DNA from: CAYRUP01 sp964578975
GTDB lineage: Bacteria; Pseudomonadota; Gammaproteobacteria; DSM-16500
Direction: 5' to 3'
Length of the DNA stretch: 48,914 nt
Assembly: GCA_964578975.1 (NCBI GenBank)
Contig: CAZOFA010000005.1
Span: 1 to 48,914 of the forward strand
Position numbers and translations under genes: made by a program. Below are positions 30,491-38,464 of this stretch, piece by piece; position 1 is the stretch's first letter; the number at the start of each line of letters is the position of its first letter. Below the pieces are notes generated by a model. It saw only the letters and a program-made list of their open reading frames with translations. It ran no database searches and was not told the origin of the DNA.

Positions 30491-31969
30491 ATGTCCATGT
30501 TTCGTCAACCCGGCCCAAAGCGGAATATTGCTGATTTCCAGGATAACCAGCTGGATGATTATAGTGCGTTATTACGCTATGTGACTGAATTAGCCAATCA
30601 TAAATTAGGCTACCCTGTTTCTCTCTTAACATTTCTTGGTATTGTCGATAATCAACAATTAGGAATCTCACCCGGCAGTTTGGCCAATGTGTTGCTGAAT
30701 AATGTTGGCGATCCGTTTAAAGATTCAGAAACTTCGCGCATGGAAGTAAAAAAACATGAGCGCAAGTTAATTGCCATGTTAGAACGTTATTATGGGTTGC
30801 CAGAACACTCCGTCAGAGGTTATGTGACAACCGGTGGAACAGAGGGAAATTTTGCTGGGTTGTGGTGGTCAAAACGATTTTTAATTAATTCAACCATTCA
30901 AAATTTAATTGAAATGGATGACATCATTAACCTGCAAATCAAAGAAGAACAAGCGCTCATGGCAAACATCGCAAAAATTCCTTTTAATGATTATCAAGCA
31001 CGCGCCACCCATTTACAAAAAATAATTGATATTCGCAATAGCATTACAGAAAACACAAATGTATCACAACAATTGTTGACGCCAACTGTGTTTTACACAA
31101 AAGATCATACGCATTATTCAATACCTAAAATTTCAGAAATTCTTCGACTGAATATCAGACCGGTTGAGTCAAATCCAGATGGATCAATCAATTTAAATAA
31201 TTTTAAAAAAGAACTATTATTTCATTTAGGTGCGCATCCAAAAAGCTCTGTCGTCGTGATTTGTAATATTGGTACGACGATCACAGGGGCAATTGATGAT
31301 GTGCCTGGTGTTAAAAAAATTCTAGACGAAATGAAACCAAAAATTACTTACACCATTCACCTTGATGGTGCTTTAACTGGATTTGTGATGCCGATTATTA
31401 AACCGTTTGGTGATATCCCTAATTATTTCGATGCGTTGGGCGTGAATACGCTCGCGTTTTCCGCGCACAAATATCCGGGTCTTTCGCAACCTTGCGGAAT
31501 TATCTTAGCGCGCCAAGCTTTTTTTGCAAAAGCATTTGAGAAAACCGAAAGAAGTGTCGAGTATGTCGGCAACATTCTTGATGTGACAATTACCGGATCG
31601 CGTTCAGGATTAAATGTTTTAATGTTTTATAATGCGCTCTGTGCGTTGGGCTTAAAAAAGCAAGCTGAAAAATTAAAAATATTAGTCAAAGAAAATCTTG
31701 TTACGGCCAAATATTTGTATGATGAACTCGTCAAAGTTCATGGAGTAGATAAAGTTTATTATCCTTTTCATTTCAATGTGATCTTTCCAAAACCTTCCAT
31801 GGACCTTGCAAAAAAATATCAATTAATGATTACGGGTGAAAATGCCACGATTTGCGTGTTAAGTAATGTGAATACAAAATTGGTTGATCAATTTATTCAA
31901 GATGTCAAATTAGAACTTGAAAAGAAAAATGAACCAACTGTGAAAAAAGTTGCAATTACTAAAAGTTAA
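30491..31969 (+). CDS. PLP-dependent histidine decarboxylase-like protein
   Basis: This is a 492-residue cytoplasmic enzyme of the group II amino-acid decarboxylases. The segment order closely follows bacterial PLP-type histidine decarboxylase: GYVTTGGTEGN (110-120), KDHTHYS with the cofactor-stacking His208, NIGTTITGAIDDV (259-271), HLDGALTG with Asp292, SAHKYPG with the Schiff-base Lys327, CGIILARQ and ITGSRSGLN. It is longer than typical (about 380) mainly because residues ~133-195 form a helical, charged insertion between the TGGTEGN and DHTHYS motifs, plus a C-terminal tail. A good GGTAGGA precedes the ATG. The next gene is an acetyltransferase 20 nt away. The true substrate (His or another amino acid) cannot be told. 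Confidence 0.85.
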   Translation: MSMFRQPGPKRNIADFQDNQLDDYSALLRYVTELANHKLGYPVSLLTFLGIVDNQQLGISPGSLANVLLNNVGDPFKDSETSRMEVKKHERKLIAMLERYYGLPEHSVRGYVTTGGTEGNFAGLWWSKRFLINSTIQNLIEMDDIINLQIKEEQALMANIAKIPFNDYQARATHLQKIIDIRNSITENTNVSQQLLTPTVFYTKDHTHYSIPKISEILRLNIRPVESNPDGSINLNNFKKELLFHLGAHPKSSVVVICNIGTTITGAIDDVPGVKKILDEMKPKITYTIHLDGALTGFVMPIIKPFGDIPNYFDALGVNTLAFSAHKYPGLSQPCGIILARQAFFAKAFEKTERSVEYVGNILDVTITGSRSGLNVLMFYNALCALGLKKQAEKLKILVKENLVTAKYLYDELVKVHGVDKVYYPFHFNVIFPKPSMDLAKKYQLMITGENATICVLSNVNTKLVDQFIQDVKLELEKKNEPTVKKVAITKS

Positions 31970-31989
31970 AACTTGAATAGGAGGTGGTT

Positions 31990-32679
31990 ATGAGTAGCGT
32001 CAAATCAAAATACACGGTGCAAACTTTAAAAAAAGAACATGCCAAGCAAGTGATCGATCTTTTTATTCGAACATTTTGTCAGTGTGAACCATTAACTAAC
32101 TGTTTGCATATGTCTAACAGCGAATATCAGCCATTTGCAACTGAGGTGACCGATAAAGCAGTGAAAGATGGTTTGAGTACAGTCGCATTAGATGAAAAAA
32201 ATCGCGTGATTGCATTTATTATTGTGGAAGATCTTGCAGATCCTTTCATGCCAAAACTTTCGCATTATCCCAAGATGAAAAATATTTTTGAATTATTAAC
32301 GTCACTTTCTAAACCATTTGTGGAAGGCAAAAAATTTGTGAAGGGTAAAGTCGCACATTTTTGGGTGGCAGGTGTGGAACCCGATTATATGCATCATGGT
32401 ATGTTTACTGAATTGGATGAAGTCACTATTCGTTTGGCTGCCAAAAAAGGATTTAATTTTGCGTATGCTGAATTTACTAATTCAACCAGTGAAAAAGTCA
32501 CTCATCAATTTAAAACGATAGAACTTTGCAACAGAATCAATTACGAAGATTTTGAATCTAACGGACAAAAACCATTCAAAGATGTGCCAGGTGGTGCAGC
32601 TGCGTACTGTGCCGCGATAAAACCCGGTATAAACTTGGACTCATTGAAGAAATGTTATACTATTGACGTTACGCATTAG
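31990..32679 (+). CDS. GNAT-family N-acetyltransferase
   Basis: This is a 229-residue protein with features of Gcn5-related acetyltransferases: an N-terminal LKKEHAKQVIDLFIRTF helix, a beta strand VIAFIIVEDL, then FWVAGVEPDYMHHGMFTELDEVTIRLAAKKGF. The last fits the acetyl-CoA-binding motif A region (V-x-P-x5-G), and AYAEFTNSTS follows. A GTG two codons upstream overlaps the ribosome-binding site GGAGGT (31980-31985), so ATG 31990 is chosen. It lies 20 nt after the decarboxylase-like gene and almost certainly shares its transcript. That pairing suggests acetylation of the decarboxylation product (an amine) or of a related substrate. The stop is followed at once by a family-B repeat. Confidence 0.75.
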   Translation: MSSVKSKYTVQTLKKEHAKQVIDLFIRTFCQCEPLTNCLHMSNSEYQPFATEVTDKAVKDGLSTVALDEKNRVIAFIIVEDLADPFMPKLSHYPKMKNIFELLTSLSKPFVEGKKFVKGKVAHFWVAGVEPDYMHHGMFTELDEVTIRLAAKKGFNFAYAEFTNSTSEKVTHQFKTIELCNRINYEDFESNGQKPFKDVPGGAAAYCAAIKPGINLDSLKKCYTIDVTH

Positions 32680-32680
32680 G

Positions 32681-32714
32681 CCTTCGAGACGGCCGCTCTG
32701 CGGCCTCCTCAGGA
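32681..32714. repeat. Family-B repeat between acetyltransferase and EAL genes
   Basis: CCTTCGAGACGGCCGCTCTG followed by CGGCCTCCTCAGGA matches the family found at 17371-17405 and 48846-48914. GGCCGC and CGGCC form a small stem. It lies 1 nt after the GNAT stop and 10 nt before the EAL start, and its terminal AGGA (32711-32714) is positioned to act as the ribosome-binding site of the next gene. Confidence 0.7.
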
Positions 32715-32724
32715 TTTAAACTAT

Positions 32725-34680
32725 ATGGATATAGTGGTTGATCAACGACAGATATCTCAAGATGAGAAAGTCCGTATTGGCAAACAAGTCAGAGCGGATT
32801 TGGTTGAGCATCTTTATCAAGGCTGTTTACCCGGCACGATCACCGGATTACTCGTCAGTACTTTACTTTTTCTTGATTATTACGGTTATACGAACACGTA
32901 TTTACTCATCACCTGGTTAGTTTTTTTTGACCTCATGATGATTTCGTTATCCGCGCTTTTTTTTATATATATCAAATTTAAATATATGTTTAGCTTATTC
33001 GCGTGGGAGTGGATATATTCCATTGCCATGACAGGATGCGCAATTTCATGGATCCCCAGTATTTTGTTGATGCCAGACGATCGAACCCGCCAATCACTCG
33101 CATTAATTTTAATTTTTCTTGCCACGACCGGATATTCGACCGGCACGATTGGGCAATTTAGATTAGGTGTCGTCACATTAAATATTATTCTGTTTCCTTT
33201 GGCGATCATTTGTTTTTATAAAGGCGGAATTTTTTATAATATTATCGGCGCGTATTCTTTAATTTATATGTTTTTTCTCATCGGCATTAATCATCGCAGC
33301 ACGCAATGGTTTAAAGATTCTTTAAAATTGAAATTAGAAAACACGCTTGTGAGTTATCAAGCGAATCATGATTTGTTGACCAATTTACCCAATCAACGTT
33401 TGTTACCACAATATGTGGACATCGCAGTCAACACAGTGAAAAACACGCAAGACACATTTGCGGTAGTTTGTTTTTCCTTGAACCGCATGGAAGTGATTAA
33501 CGATAGTTTGGGCCATCAAGCGGGTGATTCGATTATTCAATCGGTCGCGAGTCGTTTGACGGCACTTGCACAGCGAGCCAAAAATGAAAAAACACAGTTG
33601 GTGCTGACAATCTCACGCAAAGATACATTTAATATTTTACTCATGCCAATTAAAGAAAATGCTATTGAAGCAAAAGTAAAAGAATTATTTTCTGTGTTAG
33701 ATGATCCATTCTATTTAGAAAAACAAGGTATCAAAATTACTGCGAGCGCGGGTATCAGTATTTTTGATAAAGATGGTCGTGATGCAGATGCATTGTTAAT
33801 TAATGCAGATGCGGCAATGTTTAGAGCAAAACAATTTGGTGGCAATCGCTTAGAGTTTTATCGAGAAGAAATTAACGCACAAATACCAAAACAATTAGAA
33901 CTCGAAACTGATTTGCATAAAGCACTCGAGAATAATGAATTGCTTGTTTACTATCAACCTTTAGTAAATTTAAAAACGGGAAAAGTGAGCGGTATGGAAG
34001 CATTAATGCGTTGGCAGCATCCAACGCATGGTTTTATTTCTCCCGCACATTTTATTCCAATTGCCGAAGAAACCGGATTAATTGTTCCGATCGGTGCATG
34101 GATTTTGCGTGAAGCGTGCGTTCAAACCAAGAAATGGCATCAAATGGGTTTTAACGAATTAAGAGTTGCGGTGAATTTGGCAGAAAAACAATTACGTGAA
34201 AAAGATTTAATTCCAAATATTATCGCCGTTTTGCAACAAATTGGATTAGAGCCACGTTTTCTCGAATTGGAAATTACCGAAACGGCTATCTTGGATGAAA
34301 CGATTATCCATGTTATCCAAGAATTTAAACGTGCAGGGTTAAGTTTAGCGGTTGATGATTTTGGAACGGGCTATTCCGGATTAAGTTATTTAAAACGATT
34401 TTCTATCGACAAATTGAAAATCGATCAATCGTTTGTGCGCGATATTCCTGGAAACGAAGAAAGCATCACCATCGTTTCCGCCATCATTGCCATGGGAAAA
34501 GAATTGAATGTGACGACGCTTGCTGAAGGGGTTGAAACGGAAGAACAACTTGAATTTCTGAGAACGAAAGGTTGTGATTACATGCAGGGCTATTATTTTA
34601 GTAAGCCGTTAGATACAAATTCATTTACCCAATTGTTAATCGAGAAAAAAAGTTTATTAATGCATTCGAATGTGGAATAA
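32725..34680 (+). CDS. Membrane c-di-GMP phosphodiesterase (degenerate GGDEF, intact EAL)
   Basis: This is a 651-residue protein. Residues 35-190 hold about six membrane helices (MASE-like sensor). The GGDEF domain starts near HDLLTNLPNQRLL but has SRKDTF (297-302) where GGDEF should be, so it is not a cyclase and may bind GTP or be purely regulatory. The EAL domain is complete: EALMRW (425-430), Asn484, ELEITET, VDDFGTGYS (543-551), KLKIDQSFV with Lys565, and AEGVETEEQ. It should hydrolyse c-di-GMP to pGpG. The only good ribosome-binding site is AGGA from the preceding repeat. A FadL-type gene starts 12 nt after its stop with AAGGAGG, so the two form one operon. Confidence 0.93.
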   Translation: MDIVVDQRQISQDEKVRIGKQVRADLVEHLYQGCLPGTITGLLVSTLLFLDYYGYTNTYLLITWLVFFDLMMISLSALFFIYIKFKYMFSLFAWEWIYSIAMTGCAISWIPSILLMPDDRTRQSLALILIFLATTGYSTGTIGQFRLGVVTLNIILFPLAIICFYKGGIFYNIIGAYSLIYMFFLIGINHRSTQWFKDSLKLKLENTLVSYQANHDLLTNLPNQRLLPQYVDIAVNTVKNTQDTFAVVCFSLNRMEVINDSLGHQAGDSIIQSVASRLTALAQRAKNEKTQLVLTISRKDTFNILLMPIKENAIEAKVKELFSVLDDPFYLEKQGIKITASAGISIFDKDGRDADALLINADAAMFRAKQFGGNRLEFYREEINAQIPKQLELETDLHKALENNELLVYYQPLVNLKTGKVSGMEALMRWQHPTHGFISPAHFIPIAEETGLIVPIGAWILREACVQTKKWHQMGFNELRVAVNLAEKQLREKDLIPNIIAVLQQIGLEPRFLELEITETAILDETIIHVIQEFKRAGLSLAVDDFGTGYSGLSYLKRFSIDKLKIDQSFVRDIPGNEESITIVSAIIAMGKELNVTTLAEGVETEEQLEFLRTKGCDYMQGYYFSKPLDTNSFTQLLIEKKSLLMHSNVE

Positions 34681-34692
34681 AGGAGGAAATGT

Positions 34693-35952
34693 ATGAAGGG
34701 AGTCAAAAGGAAAATCGTGAGTTTGAGTGTGCTGAGCTTGATGGCCGCATTCTCATCTCAAGCAGAGGCCGCCGGTTACAAATTGGAATTTCAAAGTGCT
34801 TCTGTGCTGGCTGACGCAGGCGAAGCGGCTGTCGTCGAAGATGCAGGGACAAACTGGTATAACTCAGCAGGTCTCGTGTATTTGCCGCAACAGTTGGTCG
34901 GTTCGTTGATCGATGTCTATCAACGCGTGCATTTTTCTGGAACATCGACTGCACCTTCTCCGTTACTTCCTTCTGCGAGTTATAATAATCCGAACTCCAA
35001 CGCGAGTTCCTATCCAAACTCCGTGCTCCCCGCAGTACACTATGCATTACCTTTTAAAGGACGTTTTGCATTTGGTATCAGTGTGGTGCCTGCTTGGGGT
35101 TTGATTGAAAATTATAACGAAAATACCGATGTACGTTATTCGCTGAATAAAGTCACCACCAAAACCATGGATGTGTCACCCAGCTTGGCCATGAAAATCA
35201 ATCAACAATGGTCAGTGGGTGCGGGTCCTGATTTTCATTACTTTCAAATACACACCAGAATGCATGTGTTAAATCCGCTTGGTGAAGATTCCATTTCACG
35301 TTATAGCGCGGATAATTGGGGGAAAGGTTGGCATGCCGGTGTGTTATATCGAGTCACGGATGCAACACGTATCGGTCTTAACTACCGTTCTAAAATTGTG
35401 ATGAATATGGATGGTCACAGTGATTTTACCGGTGGTTTTTATGTCAACAATTTCAAAGTCAACATTCCCATGCCGCCTGTGACAACACTCAGTGTGTATC
35501 ATGATGTTAATCCGGTTTGGGCGTTGATGGGAACGATTGCGTATGATCAGTGGAGTGTGATCCAGTATTATTATGGACAAAACATTGCAACCCCACTCGG
35601 ACCTACCAATGCAGTATCACCCCAAAACTTTAGAAATACGTTTGATTTCAGTGTTGGTACGCACTATGTGCTTAATCAAGACTGGATGTTACGCGCTTCA
35701 ATAAAATATGAACCCACGCCCACTAATGATCGCGATCGTACCTTAACATTTCCCGATGGCGATAAATTGGGTCTGAATTTGGGTGCACGTTATACAATCA
35801 ATAAAAAACTGGCCGTTGATATGATTTACGCGCATGTCTTTACAAAAAATGTGCATATCAACGATATCAACCCATTGACCGCGGCAACATCGGTGGGGAA
35901 TACCAACACGGATATTGATTTGGTTGGCGCACAGTTGGTGTGGAATATTTAA
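34693..35952 (+). CDS. FadL-family outer-membrane long-chain fatty-acid/hydrophobic transporter
   Basis: This is a 419-residue outer-membrane protein of the OMPP1/FadL/TodX family, which admits long-chain fatty acids or other hydrophobic compounds. The signal peptide is 1-26 (cleavage after AEA). The mature N-terminus AGYKLEFQSASVLADAGEAAV and the NWYNSAGLVYL segment are typical of the plug (hatch). The remaining chain is a 14-stranded barrel, with alternating strands and a final VGAQLVWNI. The C-terminus is not Phe, which this family tolerates. It has a strong AAGGAGG ribosome-binding site and follows the EAL gene by 12 nt, linking lipid uptake to c-di-GMP turnover. A wobble-rich hairpin (35963-35991) follows. 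Confidence 0.9.
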   Translation: MKGVKRKIVSLSVLSLMAAFSSQAEAAGYKLEFQSASVLADAGEAAVVEDAGTNWYNSAGLVYLPQQLVGSLIDVYQRVHFSGTSTAPSPLLPSASYNNPNSNASSYPNSVLPAVHYALPFKGRFAFGISVVPAWGLIENYNENTDVRYSLNKVTTKTMDVSPSLAMKINQQWSVGAGPDFHYFQIHTRMHVLNPLGEDSISRYSADNWGKGWHAGVLYRVTDATRIGLNYRSKIVMNMDGHSDFTGGFYVNNFKVNIPMPPVTTLSVYHDVNPVWALMGTIAYDQWSVIQYYYGQNIATPLGPTNAVSPQNFRNTFDFSVGTHYVLNQDWMLRASIKYEPTPTNDRDRTLTFPDGDKLGLNLGARYTINKKLAVDMIYAHVFTKNVHINDINPLTAATSVGNTNTDIDLVGAQLVWNI

Positions 35953-35962
35953 TAATCATATA

Positions 35963-35991
35963 AAGCCCTTTCCCGGTGAGGGAGGGGGCTT
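35963..35991 (+). terminator. Hairpin after the FadL-type gene
   Basis: AAGCCCTTTCCC (35963-35974) can pair with GGGAGGGGGCTT (35980-35991) through two G-U pairs and a 5-nt loop. It starts 10 nt after the stop. No T run follows, so it may be a 3'-end hairpin rather than an intrinsic terminator. Confidence 0.45.
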
Positions 35992-36044
35992 CTAAGCTAA
36001 GCAATTGTCGCTTAAGATAGGTTTTTCAGCTAAAATCCAGGGTT

Positions 36045-36725
36045 ATGTCTACGATCACACTTGTTGCCAAATTCTTCAAATCCACTCCAGTTTTTTTAAT
36101 TTTTTCTATTTTAGTATTAATTATCCAAATGGCGCCTCTCGAATTTTACCCAAAATCGTTGGGAACCTTCGACATGAACCAAGCCACGTCATTGATTTTT
36201 TACATCGTGTTTTCACTTCTGCTTTTCTGCACGATTCCGGCTGTCGCGAACAAACTTGTTTTTCAAATGGATTTCAAATCGTTAGGTTTAACATTTCCAG
36301 AAAAAAAATGGAGCTCATTATTTTTAACCTTGCTCGCCATTTTAATTTTTGTCGCATCATTTTATTTTCTCGCAAAACATACAGACCTTAAAACTTATTA
36401 CACTTTAAAAAATCCCACTTTTTTTCAATTGATGAGCATGATTTTTTTATTTCCCATTTATTATTTTGCGGAAGAATTTTTTTTTCGCGGGTTTTTATTT
36501 ATGGGACTTTGGAGACGAGTCAGATGGAATAGTTTTTGGATTACCGATATTATTTTCACGCTGAGTCATATTGGCAAACCCGGTATAGAAATTCTTTATT
36601 GCATTCCCGCGAGCGTGGTTTTTAATGCGTTAACACTTTATTCTCGATCGATTTATCCTGCATTTATCACGCATTTTATGCTAGGAATAATTAATATTAT
36701 CATGGTTAATTATATCGGAATTTAG
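36045..36725 (+). CDS. CPBP-family intramembrane glutamic protease
   Basis: This is a 226-residue membrane protein with seven to eight hydrophobic segments. It carries the CPBP (Abi/Rce1-like) signatures: EEFFFRG with Glu143, Glu144 and Arg148; LSHIGKPG with His175; and ITHFMLG with His210. Such proteins cleave within the membrane; bacterial members act in bacteriocin immunity, protein anchoring or unknown roles. A weak AGGG lies close to the ATG. It stands alone, convergent with map only 8 nt away. No bacteriocin gene is seen nearby. Confidence 0.88.
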   Translation: MSTITLVAKFFKSTPVFLIFSILVLIIQMAPLEFYPKSLGTFDMNQATSLIFYIVFSLLLFCTIPAVANKLVFQMDFKSLGLTFPEKKWSSLFLTLLAILIFVASFYFLAKHTDLKTYYTLKNPTFFQLMSMIFLFPIYYFAEEFFFRGFLFMGLWRRVRWNSFWITDIIFTLSHIGKPGIEILYCIPASVVFNALTLYSRSIYPAFITHFMLGIINIIMVNYIGI

Positions 36726-36733
36726 CGATGGAG

Positions 36734-37501
36734 TTAGATTACTTCATCCGATCGCAGCGTCAACACTTCATACCCAGTTTTCGTGACCAAAATAGTGTGT
36801 TCCCATTGCGCCGAAAGACTATGATCTTTCGTCACCACCGTCCAACCATCGGGTAACAATTTCACAAAGCGTTTTCCTGCATTAATCATCGGTTCAATGG
36901 TAAATATCATGCCTTCGCGAATTTCTTCTCCGGTGCCTACTTTCCCATAGTGCACGACATTGGGCGGCTCATGAAAAATTTTACCGATCCCATGCCCGCA
37001 ATATTCACGCACCACCGAGAAACGATTTTTTTCCGCGTGCTCCTGAATGACCGCGCCAATATCACCTAAACGCGCTCCTGGTTTTACTTGTTGAATGCCT
37101 AAATAAAGGCATTCCAAGGTATTTTTAATTAAACGCTCCGCGAGGATAGAGCCTTTGCCCACGACAAACATTTTGCTGGTATCCCCATGATATTCATCTT
37201 TTAGCACCGTCACATCGATATTAATAATATCGCCATCTTTCAATTTACGCGCGCCAGGAATGCCATGGCACACTTGGTGATTCACCGAGGTGCAAATGGA
37301 CTTGGGAAAGCCGTGGTAGTTGAGTGGGGCAGGGATCGCTTTTTGTACATTCACAATGTGATCATGGCAGATTTGGTTAAGCTCATCGGTGGTAATACCG
37401 GGGCGAACATGGCTGCCAATCATTTCAAGCACTTCGGCCGCCAGGCGCCCTGCGACACGCATTTTTTTAATTTCATCGGGTGTTTTAATCGTAATATTCA
37501 T
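36734..37501 (-). CDS. map: Methionine aminopeptidase type I (Map)
   Basis: Map removes the initiator Met from new proteins. From ATG 37501 it has 255 residues (E. coli 264). Metal-binding Asp and His residues lie in INIDVTVLKDEYHGDTSKMF, YCGHGIGKIFHEPPNV, TIEPMIN and WEHTILVT, all typical. CHGIPGARKLKDGD is also conserved. A TTG ten codons upstream is rejected because the standard N-terminus MNITIKTPDEIKKMRVAG begins at the ATG. It is divergent from rpsB, the usual arrangement in gammaproteobacteria. No strong ribosome-binding site is visible. Confidence 0.97.
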   Translation of the reverse strand: MNITIKTPDEIKKMRVAGRLAAEVLEMIGSHVRPGITTDELNQICHDHIVNVQKAIPAPLNYHGFPKSICTSVNHQVCHGIPGARKLKDGDIINIDVTVLKDEYHGDTSKMFVVGKGSILAERLIKNTLECLYLGIQQVKPGARLGDIGAVIQEHAEKNRFSVVREYCGHGIGKIFHEPPNVVHYGKVGTGEEIREGMIFTIEPMINAGKRFVKLLPDGWTVVTKDHSLSAQWEHTILVTKTGYEVLTLRSDEVI

Positions 37502-37514
37502 GAGTATTAAGTTA

Positions 37515-37543
37515 TTGTTGTAAATGAACAACTATGGTATAAA
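37515..37543 (+). promoter_or_regulatory. Promoter of the rpsB operon
   Basis: TTGTTG (37515-37520) and TATAAA (37538-37543) are separated by 17 nt, with TG one base before the -10 (extended -10). The following GGCGAGC is a GC-rich discriminator, as found at stringently controlled ribosomal promoters. The predicted start near 37550 leaves a leader of about 120 nt. Confidence 0.65.
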
Positions 37544-37586
37544 GGCGAGCTCTGATAAGCAATCAAAATATCAGAAAACTTCGCAC

Positions 37587-37640
37587 ACGTATCTACACCA
37601 TTTGCCGGGTGCCTTATTCAGGTTGGCAAATGAGATACGT
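37587..37640 (+). promoter_or_regulatory. Putative S2 autoregulatory leader hairpin of rpsB
   Basis: Two stacked perfect 8-bp helices form a long hairpin: ACGTATCT (37587-37594) with AGATACGT (37633-37640), and CATTTGCC (37599-37606) with GGCAAATG (37625-37632). They are separated on the 5' side only by a 4-nt bulge (ACAC), with an 18-nt apical loop. It lies 31 nt before the ATG. Known gammaproteobacterial rpsB leaders bind free S2 to repress rpsB-tsf, and this structure fits that role. The consensus itself was not checked. Confidence 0.6.
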
Positions 37641-37671
37641 AGAGGCTTAACCCAATATGAGGAAATTATAG

Positions 37672-38442
37672 ATGTCATTATCAGTCAATATGCGTGATAT
37701 GTTGAAAGCCGGTGTGCATTTTGGTCACCAAACGTGCCACTGGAATCCAAAAATGGGCGAATACATTTTTGGCGCTCGTAACAAGATTCATATTATTAAT
37801 TTAGAAAAAACCGTCCCCATGCTAACCGATGCCCTGAATTTTATGGGCGGCATCGCAGCACGAAAAGGCAAAATTCTGTTTGTCGGCACGAAACCTGCGG
37901 CACAAGAAATTATTAAAGCAGAAGCACAACGTTGCTTCATGCCTTATGTGAATCATCGCTGGTTGGGCGGGATGTTAACGAATTATAAAACGATTCGTCA
38001 GTCCATTCGTCGTTTAAAAGAATTGGAAGCAATGTTCGAAAAAAATAGTTTTGGACGTTTGACGAAAAAAGAAATTCTCAATTTGACACGCGACAAAGAT
38101 AAATTGGAACGCGGTTTAGGCGGTATCAAAAACATGGGTGGTTTACCCGATGCATTATTTGTCGTCGATGTGGGCCATGAAAAAATTGCAGTGGCAGAAG
38201 CAAATCGCTTAAGCATTCCAGTGGTCGGTATTGTGGATACGAACAATAGTCCAGCGGGTGTGAACTACATTATTCCTGGCAATGATGATTCTCTGCGTTC
38301 GATTCAACTCTATGCGAAAACAGTCGCTGATAGCATTTTGGAAGGACGTTCAAGTAATCCTGACATCGCAAAAGTTGAAGATGAATTTGTTGAAGTCGAT
38401 GAAGTGATCACTCGCGTTGATGATGAAAGCGGTGAAGAATAA
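37672..38442 (+). CDS. rpsB: 30S ribosomal protein S2
   Basis: S2 is a component of the small subunit needed for S1 binding. The 256-residue sequence has the standard features: MRDMLKAGVHFGHQTCHWNPKM, NKIHIINLEKT, FVGTKPAAQEII, RWLGGMLTNYKTIRQSI, GGIKNMGGLPDALFVVDVGHEKIAV and VGIVDTNNSP. The C-terminal tail is acidic. GAGGA (37659-37663) is the ribosome-binding site. It is first in rpsB-tsf-pyrH-frr-uppS-cdsA. Confidence 0.99.
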   Translation: MSLSVNMRDMLKAGVHFGHQTCHWNPKMGEYIFGARNKIHIINLEKTVPMLTDALNFMGGIAARKGKILFVGTKPAAQEIIKAEAQRCFMPYVNHRWLGGMLTNYKTIRQSIRRLKELEAMFEKNSFGRLTKKEILNLTRDKDKLERGLGGIKNMGGLPDALFVVDVGHEKIAVAEANRLSIPVVGIVDTNNSPAGVNYIIPGNDDSLRSIQLYAKTVADSILEGRSSNPDIAKVEDEFVEVDEVITRVDDESGEE

Positions 38443-38464
38443 TTTTGAATGGGAGTGATTTGTG

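Noticed and set aside
36005..36391. 128-residue frame overlapping the CPBP gene start
   Set aside because: It is an out-of-frame shadow of the intramembrane protease, which carries all family motifs.
36734..37531. Longer Map using TTG at 37531
   Set aside because: It overlaps the divergent rpsB promoter and adds a non-conserved Asn/Leu-rich tail.
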